DNA of 21,170 nt from Hypsibius dujardini (GCA_001579985.1 LRSR01014735.1:1-21170); one strand, 5' to 3'. Numbered from the stretch's first letter, positions 9,101 to 17,693 are shown. Program-made: numbers and translations. The notes: generated from the letters alone by a model not told the origin.

Positions 9101-9173
9101 CTTTTGAAATTAGATCGGCCTTCCGCCAATGTCGACCTAATCTCTTAAAGATGGCCTCGTCCTCCCACGCCAT
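3122..9173 (-). CDS. BED-type zinc-finger protein, four exons with a 5.1-kb transposon-filled intron
   Basis: Predicted exons: 9024-9173, 8826-8947, 3504-3678, 3122-3238 (minus), 187 residues. The ATG at 9173 has a strong context (AAC before, G after), and a TAA lies upstream in frame. Junction phases agree: 0, then 2 (AG joined to G), then 0. Exons 1-2 (about 90 residues) match nothing I recognise: MAWEDEAIFKRLGRHWRKAD, then an Ala/Ser-rich part. Exon 3 is a BED finger: PW then CLLC, then HLRDRH, i.e. aromatic plus C-X2-C...H-X4-H. Exon 4 ends in a possible amphipathic helix and TAG. BED fingers bind DNA and occur in hAT transposases and in host proteins derived from them; no transposase core is present, so this could be a domesticated fragment. 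Exon 3 and exon 4 are well supported. The link across 5.1 kb to exons 1-2 rests on phase and strand only. Donor contexts AC|GTGAGT (exon 1) and AG|GTTTGT (exon 2) are weaker than average. Confidence 0.5.
3325..3480. repeat. AATC/TGAT tetranucleotide array
   Basis: Imperfect run of AATC units broken by three similar blocks of about 55 bp (AATCAATTGATCAATGATT-like followed by gTCATC). It lies in the intron between the last two exons of the BED gene. Confidence 0.8.
3745..3944 (+). repeat. Repeat family R, left fragment (split by the 4.4-kb transposon)
   Basis: AT-rich DNA that aligns by eye with the reverse complement of about 13135-13265 (shared blocks around CATCTTATTT, TTTGG.CGAGGA and CCTG.GCTT). 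Together with 8340-8525 it forms one repeat copy, interrupted at AGAATA by the transposon. Confidence 0.55.
3951..4291 (+). repeat. Left terminal inverted repeat with six 34-bp hairpin units
   Basis: Outer part: unique tip, then units beginning at 4009, 4043, 4077, 4111, 4145 and 4179, exactly 34 bp apart. Each unit starts GCTCAATAGTTTCATTGAGC, a 7-bp stem with a 6-base loop, followed by an AT spacer. The last two units are degenerate. The inner part, to about 4291, matches the right repeat with scattered differences. Confidence 0.9.
5221..5716 (+). repeat. Direct duplication of a ~42-bp block centred on AGGGCGCCCT
   Basis: Copies at 5221-5263 and 5676-5716 share GATTGG..AGTGTA.T.TAGGGCGCCCTAC followed by TTT and GACTA. 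The centre AGGGCGCCCT is a palindrome. A short TCTG-rich microsatellite (5170-5191) precedes the first copy. Lies inside the 4.4-kb transposon. Confidence 0.75.
5883..6458 (+). pseudogene. Decayed Helitron-like Arg-rich N-terminal repeat ORF
   Basis: From an ATG at 5883 the reading passes through at least two frameshifts and one in-frame TAG (6132 area) before TGA at 6456-6458. The pieces read as an Arg/Ala-rich repeat of about 23 residues per unit: ETPxxSAERRxxNAAxxxxRR, seen at ESAERQIANAA, ETPIKSAERRTSSAA and ETPGQSAERRAINAA. Such ETPEQ-type arrays are found ahead of the Rep/helicase part of Helitron-family proteins in invertebrates (recalled, not searched). No helicase or Rep motif follows. 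Likely a fragment of a Helitron captured by, or nested in, the larger transposon. Confidence 0.5.
7264..7308. repeat. Two adjacent short hairpins
   Basis: TCCGTCC-TAGTAG-GGACGGA (7-bp stem) is followed within 9 bases by AGCGCG-TAG-CGCGCT (6-bp stem, 3-base loop). Paired hairpins near a 3' end are a known feature of Helitron/Helentron termini; here this is only suggestive. Confidence 0.5.
7441..7720 (+). other. Unassigned ORF inside the transposon
   Basis: ATG at 7441 followed directly by a G-run (GGGGGGGGG), so the first residues are Gly. An internal ATG at 7541 leaves 59 residues, Lys/Arg-rich then WSEFALENPNI and a stop. I recognise no family. The G-run and a C-run at 7807-7817 may mark another nested element. 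Probably not a working gene. Confidence 0.15.
8022..8333 (-). repeat. Right terminal inverted repeat with four 34-bp hairpin units
   Basis: Reverse complement of the left repeat. Units start at 8154, 8188, 8222 and 8256, again 34 bp apart, so it has fewer units than the left arm. A tip of over 50 bp matches nearly perfectly. Confidence 0.9.
8340..8528 (+). repeat. Repeat family R, right fragment
   Basis: Shares TTTTTCAATTCAAATTTATTCAAG-type sequence, a TGATTGATTG run, the block CATCGGTTGTTGAATCGCTA and GAAACTGATTGATTGAT with 11461-11615, and with the reverse complement of 12880-13130. Begins directly after the transposon's target duplication. Confidence 0.75.
8574..8814. mobile_element. hAT-type MITE, 241 bp
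   Basis: Tip CAGTGGCGCGCCGAG is a perfect 15-bp inverted repeat with CTCGGCGCGCCACTG at 8800-8814. The flanks carry CCGCTACA at 8566-8573 and 8815-8822, a perfect 8-bp target duplication. CAGTGGCG-type tips and 8-bp duplications are typical of hAT elements. A 37-bp direct duplication at the left end repeats the tip at 8611, with GCTA before it. No coding capacity. The right target duplication overlaps the exon 2 donor of the BED gene. Confidence 0.9.
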
Positions 9174-9427
9174 GTTATGACCAGGTCCGTCAGCTCGCAC
9201 CAAAGATTAGAACGATAGAACACTTGCGGACAATTCAATCAAACTACCAAAGAATTACAACGTAAAACCTTTGATCGAGTGACAATATTACGACATAGCA
9301 TGTTTTCATTTTACCTCTTTGCGTTTTCCTTGATTAACCGAACATTTGCCGTCAACAAGCTGAGCGGCAAATTACGAGAAATGGAACAGAATGCGAACAA
9401 AATTCGAACTGGCACGGCCGACCCACC
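9174..9427. other. Upstream region of the BED gene
   Basis: Presumed promoter/leader of the minus-strand BED gene. No TATA box or other recognised signal seen. The far end (from about 9375) merges into the palindrome-repeat element. Confidence 0.35.
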
Positions 9428-9477
9428 ATGACTTGCCAAAAAGCTTAAGTTTAAACTTAAGCTTTTTGGCAAGTCAT
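9428..9477. repeat. 50-bp perfect palindrome (copy 1)
   Basis: Left half begins ATGACTTGCCAAAAAGC and the centre is GTTT|AAAC at 9452/9453; every base pairs with its partner over 25 bp each side. Contains nested AAGCTT, CTTAAG and GTTTAAAC. Confidence 0.97.
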
Positions 9478-9536
9478 CCTCAAGTCTCTCGCACTGCTCA
9501 GTTTAGTTCGGTTCATATGTTTTACGGTGTTTCAAC

Positions 9537-10551
9537 GGGTGTTTCGAAAACGTGGCATTGCCAATGGCAATGGCAGTGGCAATGGCAGTACAAAATGGCA
9601 ATGGCAATGGCAATGGCAATAATATTTCCGCAGTATATTCCGATCGGAATTACCCAATACTGGACGCTGGTCTCCCATAAATCACCGTGATAAATTTTGT
9701 GATTAAGCTCGGAAAAGGAACACAGTATGCATCGACAATTCAGGAAGGTCCCCTTCCCTCAGTGTCTTAAGGGGATCGAATGACTTTTAGTGGTCAGCGA
9801 TTCGATTTGTTAATAAAAACTGACCAGCCCCCAACCAGACTTCATTAACGCTGGTTTACCAGCTACTATGACTAGTATTGGCGGCCCTTGGCTGCATTGT
9901 AATTTTGCCCGATATTTATGAAAGCGCATAGGCAGACAGCGTTAGCTACATGGGAAATGTATGGATGATTCATCCTTTATTGTGGCGAAATCTAAAAATA
10001 GACATTCAGCATGTAGGAAATCAACAGGCAGTCGGCTCCCTGACCTACAGTGAATGAGAGACCAGATCACCGCATGGCGAGATTCTGAACCAGACCTACA
10101 GTCAACGACAAGATTGAGTACACTGGAGGGTCCGGGGAATGGGCAAAAGGGGCGGGGAACGGAGTGGTTTTCAAACAATCGAACAATCAACCTACCCCCT
10201 GCTCCTCCCCTTTTGCCCATACCCCGAACCCTCCAGTGTACTCCATCTCCAACTCACTGTTCAGTGTCCACTACGTGCAGTGTATCAAATATTTTTCTTT
10301 TTAGGAAATTACTGTTGTCGATTTGCGCGTAACTTTTTTCACAGATGTTAATCAAGCATTCTTGTGATGATTTGTGACTGACCAGTGTCCAGTAGTTGTC
10401 AATTTCTAAGTCACTGCCACTAAGTCGATCACCACGTCAAGTTTCGCAATACTGAAGTGTCACTGCCATTGCCATTTTGTACTGCCATTGCCACTGCCAT
10501 TGCCACTGCCATTGCCATTGCCATTGGCAATGCCACGTTTTCGAAACACCC
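9537..10551. repeat. Inverted repeat with (GGCAAT)n arrays in both arms
   Basis: Left arm 9537-9606 and right arm 10465-10551 share GGGTGTTTCGAAAACGTGGC followed by ATTGCC and a hexanucleotide array of GGCAAT/GGCAGT with the same TACAAAAT interruption. The right arm has two extra hexamers. Palindrome copies 1 and 2 lie just outside each arm, but abut opposite sides of the 148-bp repeat unit. The roughly 860-bp interior has no gene I can support. Confidence 0.85.
10116..10243. repeat. Small inverted-repeat (MITE-like) element, 128 bp
   Basis: GAGTACACTGGAGGGTCCGG and its near reverse complement at 10207-10243 form arms of about 37 bp that include GGGCAAAAGGGG/CCCCTTTTGCCC, with a few mismatches. 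No clear target duplication. Confidence 0.75.
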
Positions 10552-10603
10552 TGTTTCAACTGTTTTCTCGTTTGAACTAGATGGCAGGGCCGTCTTACCA
10601 TGA

Positions 10604-10645
10604 CTTGCCAAAAAGCTTAAGTTTAAACTTAAGCTTTTTGGCAAG
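10604..10645. repeat. 42-bp perfect palindrome (copy 2)
   Basis: Same palindrome as copy 1, centred at 10624/10625, losing pairing beyond CTTGCC/GGCAAG because the right side continues GGTTTTTAGG. Left flank carries GATGGCAGGGCCGTCTTACC, as in the copies near 12.1-12.3 kb in reverse orientation. Confidence 0.95.
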
Positions 10646-10649
10646 GTTT

Positions 10650-10850
10650 TTAGGTTCAAAATAAATCGCCTGTTTTTGTGCATTTTAAATTATATTTTAA
10701 ATTATTATAAAAAACACTTAATTAATTAATCAAGCCAACATCTTCGCAGTCGAACCTAATACTTTTAACTCAATGCTTAAATAGACCACCACTGCTAATT
10801 GTATCGCCTAATACCTACCCAGTGCTGCTGCACTGCGCGGCTTGTTAAGA
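10650..10850 (+). repeat. Direct repeat A, left copy
   Basis: Aligns in the same orientation with 13240-13420: TGTTTTTGTGCAT, ATAAAAAACACTTAA, AATCAAGC, TTTTCGCAGT-like, ACCACCACTG and TACCTACCCAGTGCTGCTGC. A further match (GGTTTG..TT.C and CTG.ATGCGCA) at 11357-11400 versus 13436-13475 shows a roughly 500-bp insertion in this copy. Confidence 0.75.
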
Positions 10851-11053
10851 TATTATTAAGACGCAGGGCTGCCTGTGCTCTGCTCTGCTGATTGAAAATT
10901 TACTGGTCCACTGGTTTTTAATTTTGAAACCCATGTTTCGGAAAGGAGCAGTTCTGGTTCTAGGAGTTCAAGGTGGTGTTAGAATCTCCGTTTTGGAATC
11001 AGGAATTTTTAAAACATTTAAAACGTCTCGATTCCCATGTTTGGCCTGAGTTG

Positions 11054-11135
11054 ATTTATTGATCGATGGATTGATTGATTAATTGATTGATTGATTGATT
11101 GAATAATTGATTGATTGATTGATTGATTGATTGAT
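11054..11135. repeat. TGAT tetranucleotide array
   Basis: Near-perfect TGAT run of about 80 bp inside the extra segment of direct repeat A. Confidence 0.85.
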
Positions 11136-11460
11136 GAATCTGTTCCAATTTTGAAGCTAATTGAAAGATATCAAGCCCGATTCTACACAGTAGACACGAA
11201 AGCGACAGAACCGGAGACGCAGACAAAGACAGATAGAGTGACAAAAAACATAAGACAACATTGAATAAATCTAAAACTCCAAGATGGCCTTGCAGAGCCA
11301 AAATTTCTGCCTTTTGCGAGCGCAGAGCGCGAGCAGCTTATAATGTTTAACTACTGGTTTGATTTGCCTTATCTGCATGCGCAGAATGTTTTGCACAGGC
11401 AAGCAGATAGACAGACAGCAAACAGAGAGGCAGGCAGACAGACAGATAGATCGAGAACAG

Positions 11461-13085
11461 AGTGTTGATTGATTGTTAAATGAATATCACCAGTATGATC
11501 GATCAATCAATCGTACCCTTGCAGCACGGTTGTCAACACTTGCATCAACACTTGCAGCATCGGTTGTTGAATCGCTAGAAACTGGTTGATTGATGGATTG
11601 ATTGCATTGGAAACGCTGGAAATGCCTCATGCACATCTTATCGACCAAATTTCATGACTCTTTACAGTTAAAATATAACGGAAAAGAAAACTAGCAGGCA
11701 GTAAAATTATCTCCATCAACATTGGTAGACTCGTCTCCATGCCATTCAAACCATCTATCGATTATCTCTATTTCACTGGTCTATTCCACGATCAAGTGAT
11801 TGATTGATTGTGGGTTTTAATATAATCTAAAAAAAATTATGCCACCGTCCAGTTTGTCGGTGAGAGAAAATTCTGTCAACATTTCCGATTGGAACAAAGT
11901 TAAATCTGCCATTGCCATCTCCCATGGACAGCAGCCATTGTCTGCAAATCGGCGCTGAAAATTAGAGTTGGTATCGGCTAAATGGCCCCAGCGTACTCTA
12001 TCACTCAATCAACCACTTCTGCGATCTTTACGTTCAAGCAGTGAGTTGAATTGATTTGAACAGCAAAAAGCTCAAGTTTAAACTTAAGCTTTTTGGCAAG
12101 TCATGGTAAGACGGCCCTGCCATCTAATTCACTGGAAAGTACAGTTCAAACACAACAAAAAATGTGAGCCGAAATGAATTGAACAGCGAGGGAGACTTGA
12201 GGATGACTTGCCAAAAAGCTTAAGTTTAAACTTAAGCTTTTTGGCAAGTCATGGTAAGACGGCCCTGCCGTCTAGTCCAAACGAAAGTACAGTTCAATTA
12301 CAGCAGAAAATATGAACTGAACTAAACTGAACAGCGTGGGAGACTTGAGGTGACTTGCCAAAAAGCTTAAGTTTAAACCTAAGCTTTTTGCTATTCAAAT
12401 CAATTCAATTCACTGCTTGAACTTCAAGATCACAGGGGTGGTGGATCGATTGATTGAGTACGCTGGGGCCGTCTGGCCGATAGCATTATCGTTATCGGCC
12501 CGGCCCTTTCCCTACTCTACCCTTCAGCACAGTCAATGCCGTGCTGTTCAAATGCGATGGTGATGGCAGAGTTAACTTTTTCCAACCGGAAAAATTGCCA
12601 GAATCTGCTCTCGCCGACAAACTAATTACAACCCATCAATTCATCCAATCAATCATTTAATCGCGGAATAGACCAGTGAAATAGAGAGAGATAATCGATA
12701 AATAGTTTGAATGGCATGGAGAGGAATCAAACAATGTTGATGGAGATATTTCTGCTGCCTCCTAGATTTCTTTTCCGTCATATTTTAACTGTAAAGAATC
12801 TCGAAAATTGTTCGATAAGAGGAAGATGAGGCGGTTTCAGCGTAGTCGAATGCAATCAGCCCAAAAATCAATCAATCAATCAGTTTCTAACGATTGAACA
12901 ACTGATGATGCAGATGTAAGGGCAAGGTTGATTGATTGATCATATTGATAACATTCACTTAACAATCAATCAATCAATCAGTTTCTATCGATTGAACAAA
13001 CGATGATGCAGATGTTAGGGCAAGGTTGAATGATTGATCATATTAATAACATTCACTTATCAATCAATCAACAATTAGTTCTTGT
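11461..13085. repeat. Giant inverted repeat (foldback), about 1.6 kb
   Basis: Left arm about 11461-12094 and right arm about 12359-13085 are diverged reverse complements over more than 600 bp. Matching landmarks: CTTTACAGTTAAAATATAACGG versus 12770-12795, CTCCATCAACATTG, CTCCATGCCATTCAAAC, ATCGATTATCTCTATTTCACTGGTCTATTCC-type sequence near 11756, CCAGTTTGTCGG and GCCCCAGCGTACTC near 11993. The right arm carries an extra tandem copy of a roughly 110-bp block (12880-12990 and 12960-13075). The middle holds the palindrome array. No ORF of note; foldback-type element or rearranged repeat. Confidence 0.85.
12065..12390 (+). repeat. Palindrome array: three palindromes spaced 148 and 147 bp
   Basis: Palindromes at 12065-12094 (one mismatched pair), 12203-12252 (perfect, 50 bp) and 12359-12390 (one mismatched pair); centres 12079.5, 12227.5 and 12374.5. 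The two spacers are diverged direct copies: GGTAAGACGGCCCTGCC, GAAAGTACAGTTCAA, then GAACAGCG.GGGAGACTTGAGG. Confidence 0.93.
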
Positions 13086-13239
13086 TGCAAAACTTCAATA
13101 AATTTAAATTGAAAAATTAATTTTTATGTCCGTTTCAGCCAAATTCAGATTTAAACTAATAAATATTATTAAGCACAGTCCTGAATATAAATGAGATTAA
13201 AAACTACTCCTCAACCAAAGATCATTTTAAAATTAATTT

Positions 13240-13480
13240 GGTGCGAAATAAAATGCTTGTTTCTGTGCATATTAAGTTTAATATAAAAAACACTTAACTA
13301 GTCAATCAAGCAAGGATTTTCGCAGTGAAGCTTATTACGTTCCTAATTCAATACCTAAATAAGCCACCACTGTTCATTGTATTGCCTTATACCTACCCAG
13401 TGCTGCTGCATTGCATGTCCTGTAGTTTCCAACCGCTGGTTTGCTTTTCCTTTTCTGTATGCGCAAGATATTTTGCTTAG
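13240..13480 (+). repeat. Direct repeat A, right copy
   Basis: Uninterrupted counterpart of 10650-10850 plus 11357-11400, same orientation. Its left part overlaps repeat family R in reverse orientation. Confidence 0.7.
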
Positions 13481-13627
13481 TGCGAAATTGGTGAAAAGGG
13501 CTTTACTCTCAATCCGGAATCTATCCACTGAACAGAGAGATATTTACGCGGACGAGCGGACATACCATGACCGGACCGGATGGATGCACGGACGGAAGGA
13601 TGGACCGGACGGGCAGATGAACGGGCG

Positions 13628-13770
13628 GACTGCAGGCAGGTAGGCAAACAGGCAGGCAGACAATCAGGCAGGCAGGCAAGCAGACAATCAGGCAGGCAGG
13701 CAGGCAGGCAGACAATCAGGCAGGCAGGCGGGCAGGCAGACAACCAGATAGCCAGCCAGACAGACAACCA
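13628..13770. repeat. CAGG-rich minisatellite
   Basis: Units of CAGGCAGGCAGACAAT and variants, about 140 bp. Open frames across it translate to Cys/Leu/Pro or Gln/Arg/Gly repeats on either strand and are artefacts of the repeat. Confidence 0.9.
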
Positions 13771-13983
13771 TGGATTTCATAATGCTGATGTTCAGGTACA
13801 GTCGCATACGAATGCACTATATTTCATCGAGCAATGCCCTCGAACCATCTTCAGTGTGTCTACAGTCATAAAACTTGTGCTGTTATGCAGGCCTCGTGTG
13901 TGTTTGAGACGTATGACACGTGTAAAGTATCGTTTTCCAAAAGTTATAAATCTTTTGCGAATATGGTCACTTTTAGCCAGTGT

Positions 13984-13993
13984 AATATATACT
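13984..13993 (+). promoter_or_regulatory. Possible TATA element upstream of the protease
   Basis: AATATATACT about 50 bp before the protease ATG. AT-rich sequence is common here, so this is weak. Confidence 0.2.
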
Positions 13994-14040
13994 GACACAT
14001 AAGCAAAAATAAGTCGACGTTCCATTCTTCATCGATAAAA

Positions 14041-14371
14041 ATGCTGCACTTTCTCGCGCACTTTAAATGGCCCGCGCATTTTCCAACCTGGCCAGTAAGG
14101 AATAAACTGCTACTCTGTACATATGCAGCCTGCACAGGAGTTGTGGTGTTAATTAACAGTGCGTTTGCTGGCAATTGCGGTGTGCCGCGGTCCCCTGACG
14201 TCATCCAACTGGCCTCTCAGTTCCAACTGAACTTTTTTCCAGCGGCCACAGTTCTTGCTCAGCAGGTTGCCTCGCTAAACTCTACAGGCAATAAAGGTAT
14301 ACTAAACTAATGTTTCCTTGCCGTCACACAGTAACTGTCGGCCCGTATGTGTCGGTCGGTCTGTCGTTGTA

Positions 14372-14425
<54 letters not shown>

Positions 14426-17015
14426 ATTTGTGGCCGTCTGCCTGTGCGTGTGTGTTTGCATGCCAGTCTGAATACCGGATTGTTTGGCTGCTTGGAGTTA
14501 AGTATAGGTACAATAGCTGCATAATATCATGCGGGTTTCCAGGTGGGAAGGTTGTCGGTGGTCAAGACGTGATAGATCCTACCGGAGGACTACTCTGTTG
14601 GCAGGTATATGCTGAATCAACGGGGTCATCGAATGTGGCCAGTTTTTCGCTATATCTCTTGCTGGGGCGTGACGCGAGGGATGGCATTAAAATGGCGCTA
14701 GGGATTTTAATTCTGATTTAAAATCACCTTTTGCCCGTCGATTTAAAATTAATTTTTACTTTAATTTAAACTCAAAAATTTGAATTAAGCAACAATTGTG
14801 TGGCTCAAGGTTTGATAAATTTTTGCTGAAACATCTTTTCAAACTGATGAAAAAAATATGGATTTACGTAGTTTTAGGAGCAAAATTGGTCTAAAAATGC
14901 TGAACATCAAAACAAAGTCAAATGAATTTTAAATCAAAAACGAAAAGGCAAATAATTCGTGAACTAGAAACTATTTCTTGTTTCGTGACGTAGGTCGCCA
15001 TTCAACTAAAGGGTCTCCCTGGCCTCGTGCGTTGCGGGGGCAGCATCATCGGATCTCGCACCATCCTGACGGCCGGGCACTGCGTTATGAGCAAGTACAG
15101 TGTAACTAAATTAAACTAAAAAATTAAATGAATTAAACAAAAAAATTAACTAAATTAAACTAAAAAATTAACTAAATTAAACTAAAAAAGTAACTAAATT
15201 AAACTAAAACAACTAATAGCTTTAATAACTAATTGTTTGATTCAAGTGTTTTTAGTTGACTAAAGACATCTAACTAAAAGCTTCATTTACTAATAATTTA
15301 AATGGAAAAAAACTAAGAAAACCTAAATTAGTGAATTAATTTTGATAAAAATCAGATGAAATGTTTCGATAAGTTAAAGAAACTGAATTACAAATTCTTA
15401 ATGAATAGTTTTGAGTTATTAAAAAAACTAATTAGTTACTAATTTTAGTTTTTGCCATCCCCGAAATAAAATGGGTTAAAATTAGGTAAGGGTCGACAGT
15501 TGATGAATAAACCTACAGGAAATAGTTTCCAGGCAGTGAAAATTATTGGAACGAAATTAATTAATTAAAAATTAATTCCAGATGGCAAAATGTTCCCATT
15601 ATATTTTAAAGACTAAATATGTTTGAGTCAGATAAAATATCGATGTTTGGCAAAGCTTAAATTTAAGTAAAGCATGTTTAAGTTGTATTTTTTAATTCGA
15701 TGTTATTATTGGAAGCTAAGAGCGTTGATTCAGTTTAGCGAACATCGTTTTGTCCCATAAATCGTGAGTCACTAATTCTTGTAATTCGTTCGGTGTTCTT
15801 TTTAATTTTAATTCCTTCACCGAAAATGAAAATAAAATTATTTAAAACTATTAGAAACTATTAAAAACTATATTAAAAAAATATTTTAAAAATATTAAAA
15901 AATATTTAATTAATACTTAATTAATATTTAAGTAATAGTTTATTGAACTTTGTGCAGTCGTGGAAGTTCAATCCGGTCTGCGGATTCGTTCGTCGTGGTG
16001 GTCGGAGCACTGGACAGTTCCTTTTCCGGCGGTATTTCCGATCACGGCGCCGCCGGTTGCGGTCGCAGTTATCGTGTCGCACAAGTCATCCAGCATCCGG
16101 ATTTCCACAAAATCCTGCTGAACAACGACGTGGCCCTGCTGATTCTCGAAGAAGACATCGATTTGTCTGCTCGGTGTTCGTGCGCGATCTGCCTGACCGG
16201 AAAGATCCCTAACACGGGCGAATGGTGCATCAATATGGGCTACGGACAGGAACACGACAACAATAATATCGGTATATATAAAACATAAATAATTATATAT
16301 ATATATAAATACTTTTTAAAAATAAAAAATAAAATAAAAATATAAAAGTAAAATAAACAATATAATATATACCATAATATATAAATATAAAATATAAAAA
16401 TAAAATATATAATATATAAATATAAAATATAAAATTTCAATATAGATATAAATAATTTTTTATAATTTTTGTGAAATTTTTAGTATATTTAATTTAGTAT
16501 AGTTCAGTATAGCAGTCCCGTACAGGTGACAGGAATCCGGTTCCGTTGAAGTTCATCTACCAGCAAATTTTACAAAACTTCGTCTCCCCAAAATGTCGCT
16601 ATGCAAACGGTGTGAATGGAGATAACTTTTTATGCGCTGGAGGAGTTATTGGTACCGACAATTGTTACGGTTTGTCTTTCCAATCTCCCCGTCACGACCT
16701 TGTACACTAAGTAGCGATGAGCACCGCTGTATGTTTTTCGTGGTTTTTTTATTATAAATAATTAGGCGACAGTGGAGGACCACTCGTCTGCTACGACTCG
16801 AGACAAGCGTCCTATTACCAGAGCGGAATTGTTTCATTTGGTCCCGGTAAGTGTACCGCTGCTGTATGCGATTCCTCGCATTTCGAACAAAACCAGAGAT
16901 TGGTTTTATTTAAGGCGCCTGCGGTGATGGACAGGGCTCGCGGTACACCAAAGTCGAAAAATATTTACAGTGGATCGTAGCGAGTGCGAACGGGGATGTC
17001 AGCATTCTGGAATAA
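14041..17015 (+). CDS. Secreted S1-family (trypsin-like) serine protease, seven exons
   Basis: Extracellular endopeptidase. Exons: 14041-14296, 14543-14604, 14994-15094, 15958-16271, 16526-16669, 16766-16846, 16915-17015; all introns GT-AG, phases 1,0,2,1,1,1; total 352 residues ending TAA. Residues 22-43 form a hydrophobic signal segment, with likely cleavage after AFA, behind an unusual 21-residue N-terminal lead, so a membrane anchor is possible. A short pro-region with one Cys (NCGV) runs to the activation site GGK|VVGGQD (cut after K88). The triad is complete: H135 in TAGHC, D197 in NNDVALL, S295 in GDSGGP. D289, six residues before the Ser, and Gly at the expected 216/226 positions predict trypsin-like cleavage after Lys/Arg. 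An extra Cys sits in LLCWQV, where PWQV is usual. Non-clip, single domain. Could be digestive, immune or cuticular; the sequence does not say. Confidence 0.92.
14366..14425. repeat. (TGTC)n microsatellite in protease intron 1
   Basis: About 60 bp of TGTC units with one TTTG interruption, between protease exons 1 and 2. Confidence 0.9.
15102..15215. repeat. AT-rich tandem repeat in protease intron 3
   Basis: Four to five copies of a unit like TAACTAAATTAAACTAAAAA, directly after the donor of exon 3. The rest of this 863-bp intron is AT-rich with TTAA/TAAA runs and nothing else recognised. Confidence 0.8.
16272..16525. repeat. Very AT-rich intron 4 of the protease
   Basis: TATA/AAAT-type low-complexity sequence over most of the 254 bp. 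No other signal. Confidence 0.7.
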
Positions 17016-17020
17016 GGGTG

Positions 17021-17115
17021 TGCCTGTCCCTGTGCCTGTGCCTGTGTCTGTGTCTGTGTCTGTGTCTGTGTCTGTGTCTGTGTCTGTGTCTGTGTCTGTG
17101 TCTGTGTCTGTGTCT
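17021..17115. repeat. (TGTGTC)n hexanucleotide array in the protease 3' UTR
   Basis: Starts about 5 bp after the protease stop codon: TGTGCC units, then about eleven TGTGTC units. Confidence 0.92.
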
Positions 17116-17297
17116 CCGTCTATGAGTGTTATTACGGTATGTCTGTATCGGTTCTAAAAGTGTTTGCATGGCCTGATGCGCATTACATAACTGCGATACT
17201 TTCTTGTGGCACTTGAACAAAAATTGGATTTCGCGGTCGACGGCGATCTTGAGCTCGCTGACCACCGACAATGACCCACATTACGGAACTGACGGAT

Positions 17298-17303
17298 CAA
17301 TAA
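17298..17303 (+). terminator. Candidate polyadenylation signal of the protease
   Basis: AATAAA about 285 bp after the stop codon (in GGATCAATAAAACAATTC). First such signal downstream of the array. Confidence 0.5.
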
Positions 17304-17693
17304 AACAATTCTGACAATCACAAAAGTGATTTCATTACGGTTGCACACTTCCCGCTCAAGGATTCAGTGAATGAATTATGAGAATCAACACCTAAAGAAC
17401 AATCATTTTAGAATTTGTTGATTTCAATAACATTTTCACCTTCCGGCACATGCATCGACAGATGAAAAACTTAAAGCTCGTCTAAGAAAATCGTACAACA
17501 GATTACACAACTGCACCACGTATGCAGACAGAGATGGTGAATGAATTTGGCCTGCAGGAAAAGTAGAGTAAAACCGAAGGAGAAGAATCAGCTGAATCAG
17601 TTTTTTCAGTTTTTTTATGAAGCTCAACCGTTTTTTGCCGGTAGTTCTTCTAAACAAGCACACTACCGGAAAAAAAGATGCGGAATTTCGGAC

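Noticed and set aside
9428-9477. Vector or linker contamination (nested HindIII, AflII and PmeI sites)
   Set aside because: Five copies with diverged flanks and point differences, embedded in native repeats, argue for genomic origin.
10650-13480. LTR retrotransposon bounded by direct repeats A
   Set aside because: No TG..CA ends, no primer-binding site or reverse-transcriptase coding; the interior is an inverted repeat.
13477-13767. Cys/Leu/Pro-repeat and Gln/Arg/Gly-repeat open frames on both strands
   Set aside because: Direct translations of the CAGG minisatellite; open in several frames.
16999-17271. His-Arg repeat open frame, minus strand
   Set aside because: Antisense of the TGTGTC microsatellite in the protease 3' UTR.
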